A DNA stretch of 64,000 nucleotides from Nipponacmea schrenckii (lineage: Eukaryota; Mollusca; Gastropoda; Lottiidae): positions 39,377,468-39,441,467 of the forward strand of contig CM060200.1 of the NCBI GenBank assembly GCA_030562195.1, written 5' to 3'. Both the position numbers and the translations under genes were made by a program. Under the pieces are notes generated by a model. That model was given only the letters and a program-made list of their open reading frames with translations, did no database searches and was not told where the DNA came from. Of this stretch, positions 37,201 through 48,221 are shown one piece after another (the stretch's first letter is position 1; every line of letters starts with the position of its first letter).

Positions 37201-40200
37201 GTCTTTGTTCGTTTCCAAATCTTCCTTCACAATATCACATTCACTTTTTATATTGTGTTGAAAGTTATGTAATTTTAACTCCTGTTTAGATAGTTGAACC
37301 TCAGATATATCTCGTTTCAAAATCAGTTTTACTTTTTCGAACGAGGTATTATTCATTTTACACATTGTTTGAATGACGTTTTCGGCAGATTTGTATTTTT
37401 TGTTTGCCAAGAGCCATCTCAATGATTCAGTCAATATGCTACAAAACAAATATAAGATATGGACTGAGTTAGAATAGAGCAAAGGTCAGTCTTTTATCTA
37501 ATCCATAAATCAAATAGTTTTTACTAAAAATATCCGAAAGAGTACTAGCAAGTGTACATTAACCGCTACAAATGAAAACTGATTGTTTTCATACTTGGTC
37601 GCTAATACTTTTACTTGCTGGTAAATATTTGGTCGTTCTTCTAAAAGCTAGTCTTTAGAAATACCCCATTGGATTGTAAGTTTCCATTGACAACTGAGAA
37701 AACTGAGGAAATATTCAAGAATGTTTGAAGACGTATAACAAAAAACATATCGTAAACAGATATAACCGCAGACTGTATCTATTCACATTAACCTACTCAC
37801 CATAATACAAATGGCACATGTATAAAAGTTATTAACGATGCTAATTGAAACGTTCTCCAACTGTAATTTTGAGTCAGATAAGCTACGGGTGCAACAAACA
37901 TCGTACATAGGGACCATGAAATTCCATCAAAAAATCCACAGTAAATTCTTAAATCTGGTGTCATCAGTTCAACAAAAATTGAATAGGATCCAATTCCTAT
38001 GCCCTGTAAATATAAACATTGTTCTATAATCCTTGGCCAGAAATGAATATCAGACATTAAAACTTAGTATTTGACAGTCCGTCCTCGTTCGTTATGTTAC
38101 CCATACAGACTACATACAAATGTATAGAGAACTGAGATAAGCTAATAGAGGAAATATTAGTTGAGATTGAAGTTGAGATTTAGAGGATCTTAAACGAGTG
38201 CTTATATAATATAAAATTTATTTAATGATTTGACAGATTAAATATAATCCGAGTCTTGGCCAATTGTATAATTCATATTTAATAAGCACGAGTTTAAGAT
38301 TCGATACATGCAAATTTTTACCCGTTTCAAAGAAAGAATGGCCTTCATTTTGACGTCAACCTCTATGTGCCTTCTTAAAATATCATTGTGCGTAAGAAAT
38401 AAGATCTAGATAATAAACAACAATTTTGTATTTCACATGAATATCACGTTCATGTGATGATAGATTGTAAATTAAATTGAATTCATTATATAATATAACA
38501 ACAATTTACAACATTATTTATATTTTTACCTAATTTGCATAGTTTTGGAACATTTGCATATCGTTTTTCCGAACTCGCGTTCTGAACTCACAAACAGTAG
38601 TACTGTGTGATAAAAGACGTTAAGATCTTTTTTTCCCCTCGTTGAATGTTTGAACTCGTATTTAATCGCAGCTGATAACATATAAATGAGTTACCTGTTG
38701 TGCTGCACCCATAAAGAATCGAAGTGTTGTAAAAGATTCGACATTGCTGATGAAAGCCTGGGCTACAGTACAGATCAGCAGCAGGAAATAAGAGAAGATC
38801 AGAGGTGGTTTTCTTCCAAATCGGTCTGATAATGATGAGAAAAAAAATGCACCGAAGCATTGTCCTAGTAATAAAACAGTTTGAGACAATTCAGCTAGAC
38901 CAGCCTTATCACAAACAAGATCGAACTGAAATAACGACAATGGATTACAATTAAAATGATGAATCTAATACTATGGATCTCAAAACAATTTGAAAAATGG
39001 CCCATTGGTTGACATAAAGGGATAATAAGTCTTAGAATAAACATAAATATGAAAATTTTAAACATTCATATGTAAATATATCTGCTGCCATAAGTAACAT
39101 AAAAAAATATAGATAAATATCCAAAAAAACTAATCAAATATTCTTAAATATGCATTTGATTATTGAAAAACGCTTTTTTAAGGGATTAAGTGTTTTTCAA
39201 AAATGACTTAGGTTTGTGAGTTTCCCAGATTTTAAGAGATTCTTTATGACACCTGGTAAGTTTACTGATGAATATATACTAATATTGACCATTCTTGAGC
39301 ACTAAAATTTCTAAAATGACTTTTGTCTCCGAACAATATTTTCCTGAACATATTAAGATTAAATCCAGGATGAATCGTCAGGACTTTAGGATGTTTATAC
39401 TTCAATGTTATACAGGGATTGGAAAAATCTGTGAAAGTTATGCGAATGACTTGTGCATCAATAATAATGATTACCTCAGATACAATGGAAATATCACGAT
39501 GCGAATTATATTCGTATCCATTGATACATGATAGTTGATGATATGAGATAATTCCAGATTTATTGGCAGTAATATCAATATGACATTGCTCGTATCGTAT
39601 ATCTTCTATAAATTCGCCCTCAATATTCCATGCGCTCCAGTCTGTTGTATTTGGTAAAGCAGAACAGTAATGCTCTGGGATGTAACCTAAAGGTAAAATA
39701 AAGTGAATCAGCAAAATCAAGAGATTTTCCAAAAAGAATATATACAGTGGAGGCTTTATTTTAAAATGTAGTACAATTCTGTCAAACTTTTTAAACTTTG
39801 CCTTCAAGAATGTTATTTGAAAATTGTGGACGAATCCCATCATACATTCCACATTTCATGGCGTATAAAATCCTATCCAATATTTCATACTGAAGGCGAT
39901 GTCGATAATCGAGAAGCCATATTAAGAAATCAGGCACTGTTTTACGAGTGTAAATCCGTAGCTCCCGATTCCTTCGATTGTGAAAACTAATTAAAGCTTT
40001 AAAACATTTGATATGCTGGTCAGCATACAACGCAATCGCGGATGCAACGCAAAAAACGTACACTATTGAAAACTGCTACATTTTGCTACATACGGATATA
40101 TATTTTGACATGCGAGCCCAGTCATGGACCGAATATTACCTAGAAACACAAAAGACAAAGCTAGAAAAGCACACGCTAAATAGGAGGCTGTACAAAGGAA

Positions 40201-40278
40201 TCCTTGTATTATCTGAAATTTCCCTTTGTTCCCTGCCGAGTAGATGATTTCATCAGTGTCCACCTTTTCACTCGGCAT
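34255..40278 (-). CDS. SLC22-family organic ion transporter, intact copy
   Basis: Ten coding exons: 40140-40278, 39475-39686, 38695-38925, 37801-38003, 37037-37438, 36223-36357, 35836-35921, 35373-35445, 34889-34961 and 34255-34440. All introns are GT-AG, and the exons join in frame to 1740 nt, or 579 aa plus stop, the usual SLC22 length. Family marks in order: MPSEKVDTDEI start and first membrane helix; long external loop with Cys and a glycosylation-type NTTDWS; FDLVCDKAGL; SDRFGRKP; TESLRWLL; long charged cytoplasmic loop (in exon 5); MTYYGLYL, GNRFLN and VPAY; KGRRK; YTPEIYPTNLR; and LPETKGRQLPTTLQEM near the C-terminus. Twelve membrane helices are expected, acting at the plasma membrane as a facilitative or exchange transporter of organic cations, anions or zwitterions. 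Substrate cannot be told from sequence. The start matches the family N-terminus. Codons upstream (VKRK) are shared by both copies, so a slightly longer start is possible. Confidence 0.93.
36410..36775. repeat. GAGAA/TTCTC foldback low-complexity block in SLC22 copy 1
   Basis: The first half is rich in gcgaggaa, cccacgaga and gtcgagaagacgaga. The second half is rich in the complement, such as ttcctcgcttt and tttctcgcc. The block can therefore fold on itself. It lies in the intron between exons 5 and 6. Copy 2 has a shorter counterpart at 45060-45240. Confidence 0.8.
39015..39310 (+). mobile_element. TTAA-type MITE in intron 2 of SLC22 copy 1
   Basis: It starts aaagggataataagtcttag, carries the inner hairpin gaaaaacgctt ... 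aagtgtttttc and the ttatgacacctggtaagttt block, and ends about 30 bp short of a full right terminus. It is related to 60970-61313. Copy 2 lacks it at the same place and has a different repeat instead (47415-47990). Confidence 0.75.
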
Positions 40279-40579
40279 CTTCCGTTTGACTAACTTGAAC
40301 TGTACTACTTCGCTTCTCAATATCCAAATATTATTTATTTCTCATCGAGGATGACAAAGTGAAATACGGGCCAATTTCTAACAAGTTTTGTTTAATAAAG
40401 GTCTGTACATACATATAATTACCTGGAAATCGCCATAGTTATTGTTAATGATATTATAATTTAATAGGTATTATAAATGTATATTAGCATGCATCCCTTG
40501 TACATTTTGTGACCAGAATAAGATTAAACTACCAAGGTGAGATTTTGTTGATAATAAAGATTCTTTTTACATATACACT

Positions 40580-40862
40580 GAAATGAAATGAAATGAAGAT
40601 TGGCGTTCTACTTACTTTTCTGCACTTTCTGGGCAACTCTGTGCAATGAGGAAAATTTGTCAAGAGAGTGGCATTAGCCTGCTCTTTTTTTGGATTTCCA
40701 ACTGTCTAGGGATCTTTAACGTGCACAGTCCATAGCACACGGGGAATCGGGTTAATGTCCACAAACTCAGTCATTCCGACTTACAATCACTGACAAGCGA
40801 AACCGGGTTTACTGTTTCGCTTTTATTTGTGTTGTTATTTAATCGTAATATCAATATGGGAT
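40580..40862 (-). mobile_element. SINE core/tail fragment
   Basis: The plus strand starts with atgaaatgaaatgaa, then gcgttctacttac and ctgcactttctgggcaac, and continues through gggatctttaacgtgcac and cacacgggg to ttaatgtccacaaac. These are the tail and core words of the SINE at 43745-44031, so this copy also lies on the minus strand. The tRNA-like head is missing. Confidence 0.65.
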
Positions 40863-40949
40863 CATCGAGTAGGTTGTAGAAATAGACACACCCAAAGACT
40901 ATCAGTGCCGTAGAAAACCCTTACCCTACCCTTCCTCGTTTTAAGCATA

Positions 40950-42862
40950 GACATTACGATACTGTAGTTTGGAGTAAAAGACACGCCCGAATGATATTTA
41001 AAGCAATTTAAGAGAAAAGGGCATAAGAGTTTTATTCTCTGTAATTAAATATTGTACTGCGTGTTAAAATGGTGCGTCTTAAGAAGTGACTTGAAAGCAG
41101 TTAGTGAACATGCTGTGCGGACAGAATTTGGTGTTTTATTCCATAGACGGGGTGCACAGTTAGAGAAAGCTTGAGCTCCGTTACCTCCTTGGATATAGCG
41201 GGGTTCAATCAGGCGAACTTCAGAAACAGTTGATCGAGTCGTCCTTGTGCACGTTCGGGTCGTAAGCAATTCCTTGAGGTAGATTGGTGCAAGGTCGTGC
41301 AGTACTTTATAGGTTAAAATCAGAATTCAGTGCGTTTAGTGACATGCAACCAGTGCAATTGAATAAGAATGGGAGTGACGTGTTCGTGCTTCTTTGTGCG
41401 AGAAATCAAGCGTGCAGCAGAGTTTTGAATTGATTGGAGTTTTTTGGTGAAATTAGCAGGAAGTTTGTGCAGCAAACTGTTGCAGAAATCAAGTCGTGCG
41501 TAATAAAAGCATGAATCGAGCGTTCTGTTGTGGTGCGGTCTAAAAGGTTGCGAATTTTCGAAATGCGGTATAAGGCGAAATAGGCAGATTGACATATAGT
41601 TGAAACATGACTAGGTGCAGTGGCGACATTATCCTAGATTTCTAGTTTCTTTACTCGGATCCACATAGCAGTCACCCACTCAAAGTCGGTCTAGAGCTTC
41701 AGTTGCTTGGAAACGAGAATCAATGTGAATCACCTTAGTCTTACTGTCATTTAGCACTAGTTAATTTTGAAGCATCCACACTCGAATTTCGTCGATGCAG
41801 TTCTCAATTTGGTTTTTAAATAAAGTGACAGTTTTGCAAGTAATATAGATTTGAGTATCGTCAGCAAAAAGCATTAGATCCAGATTCTGATTCCAGATGA
41901 TATCTTCGATGTGTGCGGCATACAGCGTGAATAATACTGGTCCAAGAACTGATCCCTGGGGAACACCATATTTCAGTTTAGTTGGATTCGAGATCGAGTT
42001 CATGACTTTAACACATTGGGTGCGGCTGTCGACGTAGGAACCGAACCATGCCAGGGCATTCGATTTCACTCCGTATCGGTGATCCAGGCGGTCTAACATG
42101 ATGTGATGGTCGATAGTATCAAATGGAGCTGATAGGTCAAGTAGCACTAGAAGAACATCTGTGTGGTAGTCCAATGCACACATTATATCATTGTGAACTT
42201 TTAAAAGAGCTGTTTCTGGGCTGTGGTTTTTTCTATAAGCAGATTGGAATTTCGAGTATAGTGAATTTGAGCTGACATAGGATTCGAAATGTTCTAATGC
42301 ACACTTTTCTAAAACTTTGAATACGAAGGGAAGATTCGAGACATGTCGATAATTTTTCAGCACATTACGGTCCGCACCTGCCTTTTTCAATAAGGGAGTC
42401 ACAATTGCATTCTTAAAGCTGTCGGGGATAGTATGAGATGAGAAAGATTTGTTCACAATAGCGACTAGATGGTTTATTATTTCAGGCAGACATAGTTTCA
42501 ATAGGTTGGTAGGTAACGGGTCGAGATAACAAGATTTTGATTTCATTGAGTTTATGATTACAGTCAGTGATTCAGTTGAAACAGGCTTAAAATTTGTGAA
42601 GGAACGATTGCATTTTGGCTCTGTTGTGATGTCATACGGTAAAACACTTTCGTTATCTAGGCGTTCACGAAGTCAATTTATTTTTCACAGAAATACTCTG
42701 AAAATAATTCTGATAAAACCATTTTGTCCTCATGATCTGGTAGAGTGATAGAAGAGCTTTTCTTTTCGCCTATTAGTTCGTCAATAACTGAAAATAGTCT
42801 TTTCTGGTCACATTTTTCAATTTTCTGTCGGTGGTAGCCTGAGAGTGTATTGTCTAGGAGTT
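40950..42862 (-). mobile_element. Degraded CR1/L2-like LINE fragment (reverse transcriptase)
   Basis: The best frame (42546-41761) covers reverse transcriptase motifs: PLLKKAGADRNVLKNYRHVS, LLDLSAPFDTIDH, GVPQGSVLGPVLFTLY and FADDTQIY. After a stop, further pieces continue in other frames at 41320-41595 (SRLDFCNSLLHKLP, SAARLISRTKKHEHVTPIL) and 41045-41269 (RLWNKTPNSVR, AFKSLLKTHHF), as in CR1/L2 elements. Upstream, in-frame codons (ending SSSITLPD) reach about 42860, where the sequence meets the 3' edge of SLC22 copy 2. It has frameshifts and stops and no endonuclease domain, so it is a dead, 5'-truncated copy. The SA-P-FDTIDH motif has Pro where Ala is usual. Confidence 0.88.
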
Positions 42863-42870
42863 ATAAAACA

Positions 42871-42876
42871 TTTATT
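42871..42876 (-). promoter_or_regulatory. Polyadenylation signal AATAAA of SLC22 copy 2
   Basis: The minus strand reads AATAAA about 100 nt after the stop codon at 42973, matching copy 1. LINE sequence begins within about 10 bp beyond it. Confidence 0.7.
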
Positions 42877-43744
42877 CAGAAAATATTAGCTACATAGGTT
42901 GGACGACTGTGGAATAGCAGCATCTTAAAAATTACTTTTCACTTAACAAAGATCAGGAAATAATTGGTGAATTTAATTTTTCATCTCTGGTATTATAATC
43001 TCTACACTTTTTCTGCTCTTATTCTTCAACTCTCTCATTTCTTGAAGTGTTGTTGGGAGTTGTCGCCCTTTAGTTTCCGGTAGAAAGTACATCAATATGG
43101 AGGCCAGGATACAGCACACGGTAAAAACTACACCAGGGCCCCATACCGCTACGGCACTCTACAACAGTGTAAATGCTCATTAGTCGTTTATGTATGAAAA
43201 GCATACAAAGCATTACTAGTGTAGGATAAGCATCAGCGTTACACCAAAGTGATTTGGTATACACCAGACGTACACCTTTTTCAAGAAACTATAAATCAAC
43301 TTTTACTTTAAATGGAAACCTACCAAATTGGTGTGGACAGATTGAGAATTTACAGTATATTCTTTATATAAAAACTTTCCTGTGTAACTGAAAACACACT
43401 TCTAAATGTGAGATAATGGCTTACTTACCAATAAAGAAGAATAAGGCGCCACCATTCCACCCAACCTTGACATTGCTGAAGCCCCCCCCCCCCCCCCCAA
43501 TACCCGCCCATCATTCCAAAACATTAACCTTCATTGAACTGCCAAACAGATTCGAGATGTAGCGCAGCCAAACCTAAATATAAAGTTTAAAATTCAAACT
43601 GGGGGGAAAAGAAAAAAATTTTTAATCATCATGCCAAATCGCACCCTCACCGTCATATGAACATGCCAAAACTTGTTTCGATGTAGCCTTACTAACACGT
43701 TTCCCTAAAAAATCAACCGTTTTTGAAATTAAATTGGTCTTTAA

Positions 43745-44031
43745 ATGAAATGAAATAAATGGAGTTTCTACCCTTCTGCTTTTGATGGGCTAATGTAGAT
43801 GGGAAACGCCATGCGCTTACTCATTTCGCGATTTCCAACTGTCGAGGGATCTTTAACGTGCACATACTGCACACGGGGCCTCGGTTTAATGTCCCATCCG
43901 AACGGCGAGACGCTTTTTCCATGTCTGAATAATCCGAAAGTTCAAGTTCATCTCGACCTTTGCCGGGATTGAACCCTGGAACTTCAGGTTAGCGAGCATG
44001 CGTCTAATTCACTGAGCCACCACGGCTCCCA
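43745..44031 (-). mobile_element. tRNA-derived SINE in SLC22 copy 2 intron
   Basis: The minus strand begins gggagccgtggtggctcagt, with an A-box-like tggctcagtg, and about 45 bp on has the B-box-like ggttcaatccc. Together these make a tRNA-type internal Pol III promoter. A core follows (gacattaaaccgaggccccg, gtgcacgttaaagatccctc), then a 3' end running into ttatttcatttcattt. The element is about 290 bp. It lies between exons 8 and 9 of SLC22 copy 2; copy 1 has nothing similar there. Related head-less fragments lie at 40580, 51460, 61962 and 63865, all on the minus strand. Confidence 0.85.
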
Positions 44032-45059
44032 TTAGGTCGTAAAATTAAAAAAATAACTCATACCTGAGATTTGTTGGGTATATTTCTGGTGTGTACATAT
44101 AGACAACCATATAAGAACCAGAAACACAAAATTTCCCCAATAATGAAAATAGATTACTAAATATACCGCCAATAGAGGTGCCTCCTGTAAATAGAACGAA
44201 CTAAGATATAGTACCTCCATGTACTTTCTCTCTAGTTTAAAAATATAAATTCCATAATTGTATTAACTGAGATCCGACGTCCATAGAACTCATAGTAAAC
44301 GGATTATGACTGTTGAATTCGGGCTCAATGTCAATTAGTAACCCCAACTGATCAACATAACTTGTTGCTTTTTCGGAAAGGACTTTTTTCTCGATGATTT
44401 CATTTATTTAGTATCACTGGTATGTAAAGACGATAGTGTCTTGGTCGAAACATCGTGATATAAGTCGAATAATGACGAAGAGGTTTGTTGATAGCGAGAT
44501 ACCAAGGGATGGGAGATAACTTACCAAGCGTAGATAGGAATATGAACGAAATCATTAAAAATATACCAGTTAAAAATGCAAGCAACATGACTACTTCTCT
44601 TCTTCCTTTCCTAAAATAGGAGATTTAAATGAAATAATATGATTATTTATACCTTGCAAAAGTCAGTACTCTCCTTAAGTGCAACTCTTATCCATCCGTC
44701 TTATGGCATGTTTAGAGGATTTCAATATATAACGTCCGTATTATAAATCCATATATAGACAGCCCATAAACTTTCGGTTTGAGAGTGTGCATGCAATACT
44801 GTATTAACCAGTCGCTCCGGAATACAAGAAACCATTACATTTGACTCAAAGGTTTAAAGTCCATAGTTACGTACATACCTTTTCAAAGAGAAGAATATGG
44901 TAATATAAGCTGGTACTTCGACAAGCGCATTTAAAAAATAATTTAAGAATCTATTCCCAGACATTGATGATGACGTCAGATATAGACCATAATATGTCAT
45001 AGAATGCACAGTCCTTAAATAAACAGAAATAAAAATTCTGGTCATATTTATTGAAGCCG

Positions 45060-45240
45060 ACTAACCCCCGAGAGAAGACAAAGCGAGGAAAAAAGCGAGA
45101 AAGTGAAGGTAAAAAAAGGTCAGGAAAAAGGGTGAAAAAGTAGCTACAAGTAGAGACTTCTCGCTTTCTCGTGGGTGAGAAGTTAAGGAAAATCTCCTCG
45201 CTTTCTCGTTAGCGAGTTTCCTCGTAAAGAAAAGAAACAC
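45060..45240. repeat. GAGAA/TTCTC low-complexity block in SLC22 copy 2
   Basis: A shorter counterpart of 36410-36775 in the same intron, with aagcgaggaaaaaagcgaga on one side and ctcctcgctttctcg on the other. Confidence 0.75.
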
Positions 45241-46076
45241 ATATTCCTTCAAAATAAAAATAAAAATATTTCATATTTCTTCGTCTTCACTTTCATCTTT
45301 ATATGATAGCAGTAGAAGGTATACTCGATGATTTAAACCTTCCATTATTAATGAACAAAAAACACCAAATACGGGAAATTGTAAAATTTGTAATAGATAA
45401 TGGTGAGAAGAGAAACGGTTCACTTACCATATAAACCACAACATTATTGTCATTTTAAACACATCAATATGTTTAAACAAATCCAGGACTGTATACCGAT
45501 GGTTTGGTTCCTTAGATTCTTGTTGCTTCTTTTCAGCACCTGGTGGAGTTTCGCCTGAATCGAACAACAAAGCAGTTTTCTCCTTCTCGGCGTCTTTGTT
45601 CGTTTCCAAATCTTCCTTCACAATATCACATTCACTTTTTATATTATGTTGAACGTTATGTAATTTTAATTCCTGTTTAGATAGTTGAACCTCAGATATA
45701 TCTCGTTTCAAAATCAGTTTTACGTTTTCGAACGAGGTATTATTCATTTTACACATTGTTTGAATGACGTTTTCGGCAGATTTGTATTTTTTGTTTGCCA
45801 AGAGCCACCTCAATGATTCAGTCAATATGCTACAAAACAAATATAAGATATGGACTGAGTTAGAATAGAGCAAAGGTCAGTATGTTATCTCTGCTACTAC
45901 TGTTTGAAAGAAGGAAGGTGGTACTGTAGAGAAAATATATCTTTTATAATTTTAGGGCGTTTTTCTGGAAGCTGATCTTTAGAAATACCCATGACATTAA
46001 TTTATTTCGATTGTAAGTTTCCATTGACAACTGAGAAAACTGAGGAAATATTCAAGAATGTTTGGAGACTTTAAAC

Positions 46077-46530
46077 CAGTGCTTCTCAACCAGGGTCCAT
46101 ATAGACTCACAGGGGGAATGGAAAAGAATTGGGGGTATTTGAAAGAAAAGGGCAATTTAGGGGATATAGAAGGAAGAGGGAGAGGGAAGAGGGAATGACT
46201 GAAAAATGGGGAATATACTTCAAACTATAAGCACCGAGAGAGATAAACGTGCTGTTGGTGATTGATCACTAAGGAGCTTTGCTTGAAATCTTGTATTTGT
46301 GTTTTCATGTTGGTGTTTGTTTCCAGTCGCGGATGTTAAGAAATGGTTGCCTGGAATGGTATCATATGCACGGAAATTTTCTACATTTCCATGTAAAGAG
46401 AACGCTTCCTTGACCCTCCTCTAATGGTTTCGAGCCTGTGGTGCTTGCCATCTGCGATCACTAAACCTCCGAATGTTGGGAGAAAAGTGACTACACATTT
46501 CGCCAAGGGGGGATATTTAAACAAAGGTTG
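46077..46530. mobile_element. hAT-like non-autonomous insertion, 454 bp, 8-bp TSD
   Basis: The insert is flanked by ctttaaac at 46069-46076 and 46531-46538, an 8-bp target duplication as made by hAT transposases. The left end, cagtgcttctcaaccagggt, has the look of a hAT terminus. The right end (caaccttt on the other strand) matches it only weakly. Copy 1 of the SLC22 gene shows the empty site in the homologous intron near 37730. A G/A-rich tract fills 46120-46200. It has no coding capacity. Confidence 0.75.
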
Positions 46531-47414
46531 CTTTAAACCAACAGCGTATTTTAAACAGATATAACCGCAGGCTGTATCAATTCACTTTAACCTACTCACC
46601 ATAATACAAATGGCACATGTATAAAAGTTATTAACGAAGCTAACTGAAACGTTCTCCAACTGTCATTTCGAGTCAGATAAGCTACGGGTGCAAGAAACAT
46701 CGAAGAAATGGACCATGAAATTCCATCCAAAATTCCGCAGTAAATTCTTAGATCTGGTGTCATCAGTTCCACAAAAATTGAATAGGATCCAATTCCTATG
46801 CCCTGTAAATATACATGTAAACATATATTCCTTGGTGTGAAATGACATTAAAACATAGTATTTGACAGTCCGTCCTCGTTCGTTATGTTACCCATACAGA
46901 CTACATACAAATATATAGAGAACTGAGATAGGCTGCATTTTATGTTCCGGTTTTGTCACATTCAAAATATTTGCCAGGGAATAAATTAAAATTGTACAAG
47001 AGGAATTATTAGTTAATTGAACTTGAGCCAAAACATTTTATCACTTTGGTTTATGACTGAGCTCGTATTTAATCGCAGTTGATAACATATATTTACCTGT
47101 TGTGCTGCACCCATAAAGAATCGAAGTGTTGTAAAAGATTCGACATTGCTGATGAAAGCCTGGGCTACAGTACAGATCAGCAGCAGGAAATAAGAGAAGA
47201 TCAGAGGTGGTTTTCTTCCGAATCGGTCTGATAATGATGAGAAAAAAAATGCACCAAAGCATTGTCCTAGTAATAAAACAGTTTGAGACAATTCAGCTAG
47301 ACCAGCCTTATCACACACAAGATCGAACTGAAATAAAGACAATGAATTACAATTAAAATGATGAATCTAATACTATGGATCTCAAGACAATTTGAAAAAT
47401 GGCCCATTGGTTGA

Positions 47415-47990
47415 CTTAATATAAGATACCTTGCCAGGCAAGGTAATATAAATCCGCTGGTAGCATTGAATTTGAACGAAACACTTGAAAGTACAGTAAC
47501 AATCATCGGAATGCAATATTCAACCTTCAGTCATACACTTCTTTTCTGGGGTGATAACTGATATTTAGTATCGTTCGATTTATCTGATGTTCATCCTTAG
47601 ATGATAATAAATATTCAACCCAAGTTTCATTAAAATCCATTTATAATTGTTTTTTTGTGGGGTATATCCGGACTAAAATTGAACGTGTTTTTAAGAAAAA
47701 GGCAATAACTCGAACTAAATATTTTCGATCTCGTTGATTTTCAAAAGGGTTCATCCTTGAGTTATAACACACTCTCACACCAAGTTTCATCGAAATCCGT
47801 CAAGAATTGCACCTTACAGAGTGTTTACCAGCCTTTCACGAACAAGGGCAATAACTGATACTAATTTTCTTCAAATTCGCTGATTTACAAATCCGTTAAA
47901 AATTGCGTCTTCTAAAGTGTTAACGAGCATTTGTGGACGGACGGACAATATGCACCCCTACCCACATTTCATGTGGCCGTATAAAAATTG
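47415..47990 (+). repeat. Interspersed repeat in intron 2 of SLC22 copy 2
   Basis: Two to three imperfect modules contain gggcaataactcgaac or gggcaataactgatac, then ttcatcctt, then caccaagtttcatcgaaatc. They end in ggacggacggacaatatgc and tgtggccgtataaaaa. Repeats of this wording are common in molluscan genomes (from general knowledge). It occupies the interval where copy 1 carries a MITE. Confidence 0.7.
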
Positions 47991-48201
47991 ACTTTTGTCT
48001 CCTAACAATATTTTCCTGGACATTTTAAGATTAATTAAATCGAGGATGAATCGTATATACGATGTTTATGATACATGTAGTATATTATGTTTTATTAGAT
48101 GGAAGAACGCGATGAAGTTATGCGAATGACCGATGCATGATGAAAATGATGGATAAGGTTAAATGATTATGAGCTTGGGTGTCTCGATGGCAACGTATCG
48201 A

Positions 48202-48221
48202 TGATGATGATGATGATGATT
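48202..48221. repeat. (ATG)n microsatellite
   Basis: About six to seven GAT/ATG triplets lie just after the exon 2 donor of SLC22 copy 2. The homologous site in copy 1 has only a short aataataatga. Confidence 0.9.

Noticed and set aside
43984..44031. A tRNA gene
   Set aside because: A and B box words are present, but no cloverleaf is evident and the sequence runs into a SINE core.
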